64,000 bases of DNA from an uncultured Pelagibacteraceae bacterium (GTDB lineage Bacteria; Pseudomonadota; Alphaproteobacteria; Pelagibacterales; Pelagibacteraceae), in the NCBI GenBank assembly GCA_902523615.1, contig CABYZW010000001.1, positions 1 through 64,000 of the forward strand, written 5' to 3'. Below, piece after piece: positions 1 to 9,430 of this stretch. The first letter of the stretch is position 1. The number at the start of each line of letters is the position of its first letter. The notes beneath the pieces are model-generated. The model was not told the origin of the DNA and did not search any database. It saw only the letters and a program-made list of their open reading frames with translations. Made by a program: the position numbers and the translations under genes.

Positions 1-582
1 AATTCTCGTTTTTGCACCTGCGGGGGTAACAGCATTTACAGCTATATTTTTGTCAGCTAGTTCTTTCCCAAGAGATTTTGTTAAGCCAATTGCTCCCGCT
101 TTACCAGAACTATAAGCACTCGCGTTTGCATTACCATCTTTTCCTGCAACTGATGCGACATTTACAATTCTACCATAATTATTTTCAATCATATTTGGTA
201 CTATTGCTCTACAGCAATTAAATGTTCCAAATAGATTAATTCTTACAATTTCATTCCACATATCAACATCATACTTCCACAATGGTTTAGTAGGTCCTGT
301 GATACCAGCATTATTAATTAGTATATCTATATTTGTTTTTTTTGTGATTTCATCAACTGTATTTTCAACATCTCGGTATACAGAAACATCTACAAGATTA
401 GAGGATAAATTATTATTATTAATATCCTTAAGAACTTTTTCAATAAGTTTGGCATCAATATCCCAAATTATCACTTTTCCACCTCCGTCTAAAAATCTTT
501 TTGCAATATCTAAACCAAATCCTTGAGCTCCACCTGTAATAATTGCAGTTTTATTTTTGAAATCAAATATGTTTTTATTCAT
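1..582 (-). CDS. SDR family oxidoreductase (3' part lies outside the window)
   Basis: Reverse-strand ORF starting at the cat at 580-582 and running off the window edge; the N-terminal Rossmann TGGxxGxG-type region and NNAG-type motif are readable on the minus strand. Confidence 0.8.
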   Translation of the reverse strand, partial: MNKNIFDFKNKTAIITGGAQGFGLDIAKRFLDGGGKVIIWDIDAKLIEKVLKDINNNNLSSNLVDVSVYRDVENTVDEITKKTNIDILINNAGITGPTKPLWKYDVDMWNEIVRINLFGTFNCCRAIVPNMIENNYGRIVNVASVAGKDGNANASAYSSGKAGAIGLTKSLGKELADKNIAVNAVTPAGAKTRI

Positions 583-586
583 TTAA

Positions 587-2044
587 TTAGTCTTTTGCTA
601 AAAGATAGTAAACCAAAAATGCAATGACAGCTCCAATTATCCACGAATAGGATTGTAAAAACATTAAATTATTATTCCATATAGTAGATGCAGCAAAAAT
701 AAATCCTAAAATTAATGAGTAAACACCTTTTATATGCCATCCATTTGAATAGTAATAACTACCACTTTTTTCTAGAGAATAAATATCTTTATTAATTAAA
801 GATTTTTTTTTAATTAAATAAAAATCTGAAATCATAATTCCAAAAATAGGTCCAAATAAAGCACCAATCGTGTCTACATATGATAAAATTCCAACTTGAC
901 TTAAATAAGTTAACCAAAAAACACTTACTAAAAATCCTAAAATTACAATTACGATACTTGAGTTTTTTAATGAAAAAGATAAGGGAAATAAATTAATTAG
1001 AGAATATTGAGATGGAATAAAGTTAGCAACTAAGTTTGTAGATGCAGATGCTATTACAATAAAAATTAAAATTAAATTTATAACAAGCAAATTATCCAAT
1101 TTACTAATAATATCAGTTGGATTTGTTAGTATTCTGTTTAAATTATCTGGATCTTGTTTTAAAAGCACATCAGATCCAATTACTATAAACAGAGTAAAGA
1201 ATGAAAAAATAATTAAATTTAGTATTAAACTCAAGTTTCCTTTTTTAAGATCTTTATCAGTCTTAACATAGCGCGAGAAATCGCCAAAACTTAATATTAT
1301 AATTGAGAAGTAAGCAAATGTTGTTCCTGTAACTGTAATTAAAGGTGCAATATTATTTTGATTTACAAAATTACTATAATCTAAAGTATTTAGAAATGCA
1401 TGAGTAGAAATTTTGACATCAATTAAAAAAACTGAAAAGAAAAAAATTGTCAACCCAATATATACTGCAATCGCAGAGAATTTAATTAGTTTTCTATTAA
1501 ACACCATTCCTGAACTAAATAAAAATGCTTGAAGAAGAATTGTAATTACGATTGAAAACCAATCTATAATATTCAGACCTAAAATAAACGTGAGAAAAAT
1601 ATCCTTGTTTAGTACATCGGGATTAATAAGAAAAATACCTATTCTCACTAAATAAACTAATGCTTTTGATAAAAAATATGTTTGAACTCCAAACATAAAA
1701 ATCCCAACTATACCTCGTGATAGTCCAAAAAATTTAGCACCATTAAATCCTAATGAAGATCTAAGCAAAACAACAAAAGGTAGGCCATATTTTTGTGAAG
1801 GTTTGCCAATTAAATTAGAAAAAAAATACACTAATAAAGAACCAAATATTGTTCCAAAAAAAACAATAAATGAGTTCATTTCATAAATGATATAAAGTGA
1901 TGCTATTAATGAAAATCCAATTATGCTTTGTATATTTACTCCCCAAAAATAAAAAAGATCTATCCAATTCCAATTTTTATTATTCGGATTTACAGAGACT
2001 AAATCCCAATTGATAAGAGTTTTTTTTGATTTTTGTTGACTCAC
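587..2044 (-). CDS. NCS1-family nucleobase/cation symporter-like permease
   Basis: 485 aa, about 12 hydrophobic segments, N-terminal NxDLxPxxxxxRxW-like start and GFNGAKFFGLSRG region typical of NCS1 permeases. Confidence 0.75.
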   Translation of the reverse strand: MSQQKSKKTLINWDLVSVNPNNKNWNWIDLFYFWGVNIQSIIGFSLIASLYIIYEMNSFIVFFGTIFGSLLVYFFSNLIGKPSQKYGLPFVVLLRSSLGFNGAKFFGLSRGIVGIFMFGVQTYFLSKALVYLVRIGIFLINPDVLNKDIFLTFILGLNIIDWFSIVITILLQAFLFSSGMVFNRKLIKFSAIAVYIGLTIFFFSVFLIDVKISTHAFLNTLDYSNFVNQNNIAPLITVTGTTFAYFSIIILSFGDFSRYVKTDKDLKKGNLSLILNLIIFSFFTLFIVIGSDVLLKQDPDNLNRILTNPTDIISKLDNLLVINLILIFIVIASASTNLVANFIPSQYSLINLFPLSFSLKNSSIVIVILGFLVSVFWLTYLSQVGILSYVDTIGALFGPIFGIMISDFYLIKKKSLINKDIYSLEKSGSYYYSNGWHIKGVYSLILGFIFAASTIWNNNLMFLQSYSWIIGAVIAFLVYYLLAKD

Positions 2045-2069
2045 TTAAACAATATAAAACTTAAATTTT

Positions 2070-3428
2070 CTACTGTCCATATAAGAGAGTTGGTAACCAT
2101 AGGGCAATTTTGGGAAATACAATAATTAAGATTAATCCTATTACTTGCAGCACCATAAATTGCATCATTCCATAATATATATCTTTAAGATCCCACTCAG
2201 GTACTACGCCTTTTAAAAAATATGCAGATAATGCGACAGGGGGAGATAGCCAGGCGGTTTGCAAATTTACTGCAACTAGAATAGCAAACCATGTTAAATT
2301 GAAGCCAAGAGCCTCCACTAATGGTAAAATTATAGGAATAATTATCATAACAATTGGAACCCACTCTAATGGCCATCCTAATAAAAAAATCATAACCATT
2401 ATCATCGCTAAAATTAAATACTTATTCATTTCAAGACCTAATAAAAATTCTGTAAGCAAAGTTGGAGTTCCTAATCTTGCAAAAACTGCGCCAAAGAAAT
2501 TTGATGCAGCGACTAAAACCATAATTAGAGCTGTTATCTCCAAAGTTTTTACTAAAGCTTCTTGTAACTTAGATAATGATAATTTTTTATAAGCTAAAGA
2601 CAGAAGTAATGCTCCCATTGCACCACATCCAGCTGCTTCTGTAGGAGTTGCAAATCCAAATAAGATACTTCCTAACGCAGCAAAAACTAGAGCTGCAGGG
2701 GGAACTAAACCAAGAAAAAACTCAACCCAAACTTCTTTCATGCTTGCAGCTCTCATATCATCTGGTAACACTGGTCCTAACTTAGGATTGATCATGCATC
2801 TTATTGTTGTGTAAGCTGCATATAAACTTGCAAGGAGTATTCCTGGCAATATTGCAGCAGCAAATAAATCTATTACTGGAATTTCCATTATGGGACCCAT
2901 AACAACAAGCATTATACTTGGAGGAATTAAAATTCCTAAGGTTCCACCTGCTGTTATAGTTCCTGCTGCAAGCTTAACATCATAACCAGATCTATTCATT
3001 GATTTTGCAGCCATAATTCCGAGAATAGTAACTGATGCACCAACAATTCCTGTGGCTGCAGCAAAAATTACTGAAACAAACAAAACTGCGTAATATAGCG
3101 AACCCTTAACTTTTGCTAACATCAATTGAAAAGCTGAAAATAATCTTTCCATTAGTCCAGCCTGTTCCATCATTATTCCCATAAATACAAATAGCGGTAC
3201 GGCGGCAAGGGTCTGTTCTGTCATTACCATCGAAAATTGTAAGGTCATTAAATAAAAAACTAATTTTCCAAAACCAAGATATCCAAAAACAAACCCAAGA
3301 AATATTAAAGTGAATGAAATTGGAAATCCTACAAAAATTGCAAAAAGCATTACACCAACAAGAATAAAACCTAAAATTGCTGGATCAATTAACTCAGCTA
3401 TCATTACTTGTTTTCCTCTCCTGGCCAC
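2070..3428 (-). CDS. dctM: TRAP transporter large permease (DctM-like)
   Basis: Polytopic; GTLGILIPPSIMLVVMGP and FATPTEAAGCGAMGAL motifs of TRAP large subunits; adjacent to DctQ and DctP genes. Confidence 0.93.
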   Translation of the reverse strand: MARRGKQVMIAELIDPAILGFILVGVMLFAIFVGFPISFTLIFLGFVFGYLGFGKLVFYLMTLQFSMVMTEQTLAAVPLFVFMGIMMEQAGLMERLFSAFQLMLAKVKGSLYYAVLFVSVIFAAATGIVGASVTILGIMAAKSMNRSGYDVKLAAGTITAGGTLGILIPPSIMLVVMGPIMEIPVIDLFAAAILPGILLASLYAAYTTIRCMINPKLGPVLPDDMRAASMKEVWVEFFLGLVPPAALVFAALGSILFGFATPTEAAGCGAMGALLLSLAYKKLSLSKLQEALVKTLEITALIMVLVAASNFFGAVFARLGTPTLLTEFLLGLEMNKYLILAMIMVMIFLLGWPLEWVPIVMIIIPIILPLVEALGFNLTWFAILVAVNLQTAWLSPPVALSAYFLKGVVPEWDLKDIYYGMMQFMVLQVIGLILIIVFPKIALWLPTLLYGQ

Positions 3429-4021
3429 TTACCTTTTTTAGCTGCCCAATAACTTTTAAGTAATTCTGAAAATCCTTGGATAAGTAAAAAAATTATACCA
3501 ACCAATAAACATGTTTTTATAGGCCACATAAAAGGCATCCATGTAGTATCCATGCCTCTTTCCCCTCTTCTTATAGACTCTTCGACAAATCCGACTGTCA
3601 TGTAAAGAAAAACTAAAAGACCTGGGAAATAAAATAACAAGTATAACCAAAAATCTATTATGCCTTGAGTTTTTACCTTAAAATTTCGATATAAAAAGTC
3701 TGCTCTTATATGTACACCCCGAGAAAGTGCGTATCCAGCTCCAAGCATGAACAATGCCCCATAAAGGAAACGGCTTATGTCGTAAGCCCATATAGTTGGT
3801 GCTAAAAATAATTTTCTTGCAAGAACTTCATAGGTCATTGCAAAAATTAGTGGTATCAATATCCAACAAACAATATTACCAATCCACTTACTGAATTTAT
3901 CAATATTGATAATAGAATTAGCCATCCATGATGGCATATCATTTGGCATTCTTCCTGATCCACCTCGCCTTTCGGCAATCATTTCATCTGAGATATCTAG
4001 TTTACCAGGTTCTTCTGCCAT
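3404..4021 (-). CDS. dctQ: TRAP transporter small permease (DctQ-like)
   Basis: Four TM segments, position between dctM and dctP, RGVHIRADFLYR motif. Confidence 0.88.
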   Translation of the reverse strand: MAEEPGKLDISDEMIAERRGGSGRMPNDMPSWMANSIINIDKFSKWIGNIVCWILIPLIFAMTYEVLARKLFLAPTIWAYDISRFLYGALFMLGAGYALSRGVHIRADFLYRNFKVKTQGIIDFWLYLLFYFPGLLVFLYMTVGFVEESIRRGERGMDTTWMPFMWPIKTCLLVGIIFLLIQGFSELLKSYWAAKKGKWPGEENK

Positions 4022-4040
4022 AAAATTCTAGTTAAAAAAA

Positions 4041-4070
4041 TTAGAGCGGACTTTTAAAGTCCGCTCTAAT
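4041..4070 (-). terminator. Perfect intercistronic hairpin between dctP and dctQM
   Basis: TTAGAGCGGACTTTTAAAGTCCGCTCTAA is a self-complementary palindrome downstream of dctP and upstream of dctQ. Confidence 0.7.
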
Positions 4071-4091
4071 CAAATCAAGATTAATTACTGA

Positions 4092-5186
4092 TTACTTTAA
4101 TGTTGCTGCGTGGGCCATCCCTAGCTTCGCATTAGACATTTGAGCCCCACTCCAGAATGGAACTGCAACATCAGCAAAGTTTTTCATTGAATCATAAACT
4201 TCTTTGAAAAATTTATTTTTTTCTGCATTTTTATTCAATGTAGCTTTTGCTGCTGCCATATATTCTACGAAATAGTCAGATGGAGTGTCTTCTAGTTTTA
4301 CTCCATGTTTAGTAGTAAGTTCTTGTAATGCTTTTCCATTCTCATAGATTCTATAACTTAAAGATTTAGCTAATGAAGCATTAGCTGCAACCTCAAGAGA
4401 CTTTTTCTCATGAGCACTCATAGCATTATAAGTTTTTCCAGTAATGTAAAAGTCAGCATTTACTACTACTTGGTGTAAACCTTGTAGATAATAATGCTTT
4501 AATACTTTTTGGAAACCAAATGTTAAATCTGGTTTAGGACAACACCATTCAGCAGCATCAATAGTTCCTGCTTCAAGAGCTGGTAAAATATCTCCACCAC
4601 CCATTGCAACAGAGGCTATACCAATGTCTTTATAAGTTTGTCCTGGAATTCCTGGAGGAGTTCTGAATTTATATTTTCTAAAGTCAGCCATATCTTTAAT
4701 TGGTTTTGGAAACCAACCTAAAGCTTCTGGACCAACTGGTTGAAGCATAAATCCTTTGATGTCTCTTCCCATTTCTTTCCAAAGTTGGTCGTATAACTCT
4801 TTACCACCACCGTATTGGAACCATGATAGGAACGCTAAGTTGTCGATACCAACTCCACCACCAGCTACTGGAGAACCAAATAACATAGCAGCTGGGTGAT
4901 CACCTGACCAATAGTGTGTCCATGCGAAACCACAATCAATCAAACCTTTATCAACAGCATCTAGAGTTTCTTTAACTCCCACAACAGCACCTGCTGGTAA
5001 AATTTCAAATTTTAATGAACCAGATGTAAGTTCTGTTACTGTATCAGTAAAGTCCTTTAACATTTTAACTTCATCAGCTTTAGTGTTAAGAACTGTCTGA
5101 CATTTTAGTGTTTTTGCAGCATTAGCACTAGATACAAATCCGAGTACTAAAACAGTTGCAAATAACATTGAAATGATTTTTTTCAT
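4092..5186 (-). CDS. dctP: TRAP transporter substrate-binding protein (DctP family)
   Basis: Signal peptide MKKIISMLFATVLVLGFVSSANA; DctP-type fold sequence; operon context. Confidence 0.9.
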   Translation of the reverse strand: MKKIISMLFATVLVLGFVSSANAAKTLKCQTVLNTKADEVKMLKDFTDTVTELTSGSLKFEILPAGAVVGVKETLDAVDKGLIDCGFAWTHYWSGDHPAAMLFGSPVAGGGVGIDNLAFLSWFQYGGGKELYDQLWKEMGRDIKGFMLQPVGPEALGWFPKPIKDMADFRKYKFRTPPGIPGQTYKDIGIASVAMGGGDILPALEAGTIDAAEWCCPKPDLTFGFQKVLKHYYLQGLHQVVVNADFYITGKTYNAMSAHEKKSLEVAANASLAKSLSYRIYENGKALQELTTKHGVKLEDTPSDYFVEYMAAAKATLNKNAEKNKFFKEVYDSMKNFADVAVPFWSGAQMSNAKLGMAHAATLK

Positions 5187-5319
5187 TATTATTCCTCTTG
5201 TTAGTTAAATTTAACGATAACATACAATCAGAAAAACAAAGGTCGTACAAGTGACAATTGGTTAATATGAGTGTAAAGGTAATCAAATGAGATTAATAAA
5301 AAAAACTTTACAACTGTAG

Positions 5320-6918
5320 ATGGAAAACTTCGATTTTATAATTTTAGGAGCTGGATCTGCAGGATGTGTTTTGGCTAATAGATTGTCTGAAAATCCAAAT
5401 AATAAAGTTCTCTTGATTGAGGCTGGTGGCAAAGATAATTATCCTTGGATACACATACCAGTTGGTTATTTCAAAACGATGCATAATCCATCGGTTGATT
5501 GGTGTTATAAAACAGAACCTGATAAAACAATGAATAATCGATCAATTCGTTATCCTAGAGGGAAAACTTTAGGAGGAAGCTCAGCTATTAATGGCTTGTT
5601 ATATATTAGGGGTCAAAGTAGAGATTATGATGTTTGGCGTCAATTGGGTAATACTGGTTGGGGTTGGGATGATGTTCTTCCTTACTTTATAAAAGCTGAA
5701 AATCAAGAACGCGGTAAAGATGATTACCATGGTGTAGGCGGGCCTTTATCTGTTTCAGATCAAAGAATTCAGTTACCACTTTTAAATGAATTTCAAAATG
5801 CAGCAGAGGAATTTGGTATTCCAAAAACAAAAGATTTTAATACTGGCGATAATCACGGATGTGGATACTTTCAAGTAACTGAAAAAGATGGATTTAGGTG
5901 TAGCACTGCAGTTGGATATTTAAACCCAATTAAAAATAGAAAAAATTTAAAAATTATTACTCATGCACATATAAAGAAAATAAACTTTGAAAATAAAACT
6001 GCTAAAAATGTAGAGTACTGGCAAGAAGATGCTCTAAAAAAAGTTTCAGCTAATAAAGAGATAATACTTTCATCAGGGTCGATTGGTTCACCTCAAATTT
6101 TGCAAACTTCCGGGATAGGCAATTCAGAAAAATTAAAAGATTTAGGTATATCTATGGTGCATGAATTAAAGGGGGTTGGTGAAAATTTACAAGATCATTT
6201 AATGTTTAGACCAATTTATAAAGTTCATGGACTCAAATCATTAAATAAAAAAGTGAATAGTATAGTTGGTAAATTAATGATTGGTTTAGAATACGTATTT
6301 AATAGGAGCGGACCAATGACGATGGGTGCTAGTCAAATGTGTATGTTTGCTAAGAGTGATCCATCACTGGAATTACCCGATCTTCAATGGCACGTGCAAC
6401 CAATGAGTATGGATACCTTAGGTGCAACAAAAAACCATGATTTTCACGCTTTCACACCTACTGTATCAAATATAAGACCTACTAGTAGAGGTTATGTTAA
6501 TATTATTGATAAAGACTCAAGAACTTATGCAAAAGTAAAACTCAATTACCTTTCAACTGATCATGATCGGATGGTTGCTGCAAAAGGTTTGAAACTTACA
6601 AGAAAAATAATAATGGAGTCTGAAACTTTTAAAAAATATAAACCAGAGGAATATAGACCTGGCATAGATATTAATGATGATGAAGAACTTGTGAAAGCTG
6701 GATCAGATTATGCACAAACTATTTTTCATCCAGTTGGTACATGTAAAATGGGACAAGATGATAAGGCAGTAGTTGATGAAACTCTTAAAGTAAAGGGTTT
6801 GAATAATTTAAGAGTAATTGATGCATCGATAATGCCCAATATAACTTCAGGAAATACTAATGCACCAACTATAATGATTGCAGAAAAAGGTGCTGATATG
6901 ATTCTTTCAAATTTATGA
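5320..6918 (+). CDS. GMC-family FAD oxidoreductase (choline/alcohol dehydrogenase-like)
   Basis: N-terminal DFIILGAGSAGCVLANRLSE FAD motif, GGSSAINGLLYIRG, C-terminal HPVGTCKMG and NTNAPTIMIAEKGAD. Confidence 0.92.
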   Translation: MENFDFIILGAGSAGCVLANRLSENPNNKVLLIEAGGKDNYPWIHIPVGYFKTMHNPSVDWCYKTEPDKTMNNRSIRYPRGKTLGGSSAINGLLYIRGQSRDYDVWRQLGNTGWGWDDVLPYFIKAENQERGKDDYHGVGGPLSVSDQRIQLPLLNEFQNAAEEFGIPKTKDFNTGDNHGCGYFQVTEKDGFRCSTAVGYLNPIKNRKNLKIITHAHIKKINFENKTAKNVEYWQEDALKKVSANKEIILSSGSIGSPQILQTSGIGNSEKLKDLGISMVHELKGVGENLQDHLMFRPIYKVHGLKSLNKKVNSIVGKLMIGLEYVFNRSGPMTMGASQMCMFAKSDPSLELPDLQWHVQPMSMDTLGATKNHDFHAFTPTVSNIRPTSRGYVNIIDKDSRTYAKVKLNYLSTDHDRMVAAKGLKLTRKIIMESETFKKYKPEEYRPGIDINDDEELVKAGSDYAQTIFHPVGTCKMGQDDKAVVDETLKVKGLNNLRVIDASIMPNITSGNTNAPTIMIAEKGADMILSNL

Positions 6919-7487
6919 AATTATTAAAGACCTTTGTAATTATATTCTTTAGTCTTGTCTCATGGACTAAGGCTGATGCTATTAGAGACTTTCAGATAGA
7001 AGGAATAAGTATTGGAGATAGTGCTTTGGATTTTTATAGCATAGATACAATTACATCTTCAATAAAAAGTTCACCTTATGATGATGATGAATTTTATGAA
7101 GTTGAATTTTTTAATGACAAAGGCACTTACAAAATAATTGGACTTATATTTAAAAAATTTGATAACAAATATATTATTTATTCAATTAAGGGAATGAATT
7201 TTCTTGAATTTGGAAAATGTATTAAAGAAAAAAAATCGATAATAAAAGATATAAAAAAAGATATAAATAGCACAGATGAAAAAAATTATAGATCTAATTT
7301 TCAAAATCAATTTGGTAATAGCTATGCAATGGTGACTGATTTAGTCGTAAAAGGTGGATCAATAAGAGTTTGGTGTGATAATTTTGATAAAAGTCATGAA
7401 GAAGCAAAACATTGGGAAGATGCCATTAGTATTGACCTTTCGACAGAAGAATTTTTAATTTGGTTGGATAATAAAGCATTCAATTAG
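6915..7487 (+). CDS. Secreted two-Cys paralog family, member 1 (type I)
   Basis: Signal peptide; DFQIEGISIGDSALDFYS, KCIKEKKSI, SIRVWCDNFD; ATGA overlap with the upstream GMC gene. Confidence 0.8.
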   Translation: MKLLKTFVIIFFSLVSWTKADAIRDFQIEGISIGDSALDFYSIDTITSSIKSSPYDDDEFYEVEFFNDKGTYKIIGLIFKKFDNKYIIYSIKGMNFLEFGKCIKEKKSIIKDIKKDINSTDEKNYRSNFQNQFGNSYAMVTDLVVKGGSIRVWCDNFDKSHEEAKHWEDAISIDLSTEEFLIWLDNKAFN

Positions 7488-7560
7488 ACAAGTGCGTGAC
7501 TCAAGAACCCAGGTATGGTGGTCTGATCAATTGAGCAATCAATATTAATTTCAATTTTTA

Positions 7561-7606
7561 AGAAATCTTGACACACATAGGACACAGTGAGAAAGTGTTT
7601 GACATG
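7561..7606 (+). promoter_or_regulatory. Conserved leader element copy A upstream of paralog 2
   Basis: AGAAATCTTGACACACATAGGACACAGTGAGAAAGTG aligns with 8803-8848 at the same 43-nt distance to the ATG. Confidence 0.5.
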
Positions 7607-8173
7607 AAGAGATTACTACTAATTCTTATCTTGACGTTGAGTTTTCAATCTTGGATTAAAGCAGACGAAGTTTCTGATTTTAAATTAGAGGGAATCAGTT
7701 TAGGAGATAGTTTGTTAAACTTTTTTGATCAAAAAAAAATAATTAGATCCAAAAGAAATTTTTATAACGATGATAAATTTCTAGTAAGTTTATTACCCAC
7801 ACTTAATAATGATACTATGTACGAATATATCCAAGTTCATTACAAACGAAATGATAATAAATTTTTTGTTTATGGAATTGATGGATTGGTAGATGTTGAT
7901 ATCCAAGAATGTCTTAAAATGCAAAAGAAAATTGTAAATGAGATTTCTTCGATGTTTTCAAAACTTAAAATGAAAGGCCCATTCACATATAATCACAGCG
8001 CTGATGCAACTGGTAAAAGTACAACAACTCATTATGAGTGGCAATTTGATAAGGCTAATATTGAAGTAGTTTGTTATGATTTTGTCAAACCTATGAATTT
8101 TCCTGACGGTTTAAATGTTGCCATTGTATCGAATGAACTTCAAAAATGGTTGAACAATGAAGCATATAAATAG
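7604..8173 (+). CDS. Secreted two-Cys paralog family, member 2 (type II); start re-assigned from 7568
   Basis: MKRLLLILILTLSFQSWIKADEVSDFKLEGISLGDSLLNFF; internal ATG gives a clean signal peptide; ECLKMQKKI and VVCYDF motifs. Confidence 0.78.
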   Translation: MKRLLLILILTLSFQSWIKADEVSDFKLEGISLGDSLLNFFDQKKIIRSKRNFYNDDKFLVSLLPTLNNDTMYEYIQVHYKRNDNKFFVYGIDGLVDVDIQECLKMQKKIVNEISSMFSKLKMKGPFTYNHSADATGKSTTTHYEWQFDKANIEVVCYDFVKPMNFPDGLNVAIVSNELQKWLNNEAYK

Positions 8174-8178
8174 TTAAA

Positions 8179-8768
8179 ATGAAAAAATTTATTTTAGTTT
8201 TATTTCTATTATTGAACCTTCAATCATTAACAAAAGCTGATGATATTAAAGATTTTGAAATTGATGGTAGGTCAATAGGAAAAAGTTTATTAGAATTTTA
8301 TTCTTTAAAAGATATCAAAATTGAAGTCGAAACTGCTACTTACTATCCAAAATCTAAAAAAATGATGGTTGTTGGATTTAGATCAAAAGATGGAGATCAA
8401 TACGAAAAACATGAATTTCACATAAAAAAGAAACGATGAAAAAATATATTATTTATTCCATAAAAGGAATAATTGAACTTCAAGTAAATGATTGTCTTGC
8501 TAAAAAAAAGAAAATAGTAAATGAAATAAAAAATCAAATTTCTAACGCAAAAAGAGAAGATTACAAAGGTACTTATGGTGACTCTTTTGGAAGTTCATTT
8601 GCACATATAACAGATTTTGATTTAAAAGATGGTGGCTCAGTAAGGGTCTGGTGCTCAGAATGGGATCAAACCAATGAAAAAGTCAAAGATTATTTATATA
8701 CTGATAGTTTAGCAGTTAATCTTAGTTCAAAGGAACAGATAAATTTTGTTGATAATGAAGCTTATTGA
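8179..8768 (+). CDS. Secreted two-Cys paralog family, member 3 (type I), split into two frames (8179-8439 and 8436-8768)
   Basis: First ORF carries the signal peptide and N-terminal half, second carries KYIIYSIKGI...DCLAKKKKIV...VRVWCSEWD; -1 frame change at ATA AAA AAG. Confidence 0.72.
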
Positions 8769-8802
8769 TAAAATGCTTAAATAAATATTAAGTTTTTACC
8801 CA

Positions 8803-8848
8803 AGAAATATTGACATAAATAAACCACAGTGAGAAAATGTTATTTATG
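8803..8848 (+). promoter_or_regulatory. Conserved leader element copy B upstream of paralog 4
   Basis: AGAAATATTGACATAAATAAACCACAGTGAGAAAATG; same spacing to the ATG as copy A. Confidence 0.5.
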
Positions 8849-9430
8849 AGAACATTTTTATCAATATTTTTTTTTGCATTGATTTTTCAATCCATAGCCA
8901 AGGCTAATAATATTAAAGATTTTGTAATTGAAAATGTAAGTCTTGGGGATAGTTTATTCAAACATTATAATGAGAATGAAATTAAATTAGCTAAAACAAA
9001 AAAAATTGATTACCCAAATAAAGAATTTTATGATTTACAATTAGATGTAAATAATTTTGAAATTTGGCCAATATTATCTTTCAGTTTAAGAAAAGATGAA
9101 AAAAATCTTTTAATTCACGCTTTAGCAGGCGGAAAATTAATGGATATTGAGGATTGCAAAGTTCAAAAGAAACAAATAATTAAAGATTTAAAAAGTGTTT
9201 TTTTTTCCGGGCTAACTGAGAATAAATATAATTATACCTATAAAAATATAGCTGATGGAAAGAGTATAGCTTATATAAGTGATTTTGAATTATCTAACGG
9301 AAGTTTAAGAGTTTATTGTACGGATTGGTCAGAGATTGCAGAAAATGAAAATGGTTATGCTGATAATCTGAGATTGGAAATAGGAACAACAGAGTATTTT
9401 AATTGGTTAAATACGGCTTACAATGGTTAA
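8846..9430 (+). CDS. Secreted two-Cys paralog family, member 4 (type I); start re-assigned from 8837
   Basis: MRTFLSIFFFALIFQSIAKANNIKDFVIENVSLGDSLF...DCKVQKKQI...SLRVYCTDWS. Confidence 0.78.
   Translation: MRTFLSIFFFALIFQSIAKANNIKDFVIENVSLGDSLFKHYNENEIKLAKTKKIDYPNKEFYDLQLDVNNFEIWPILSFSLRKDEKNLLIHALAGGKLMDIEDCKVQKKQIIKDLKSVFFSGLTENKYNYTYKNIADGKSIAYISDFELSNGSLRVYCTDWSEIAENENGYADNLRLEIGTTEYFNWLNTAYNG

Noticed and set aside
299-526. Plus-strand ORF inside the partial SDR gene
   Set aside because: Antisense to a clear coding gene; low-complexity Ser/Ile composition.
2299-2592. Plus-strand 97-aa ORF inside dctM
   Set aside because: Antisense shadow of the TRAP permease; low-complexity Ile/Lys composition.
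3456-3650. Minus-strand ORF in another frame of dctQ
   Set aside because: Out-of-frame overlap of a well supported gene.
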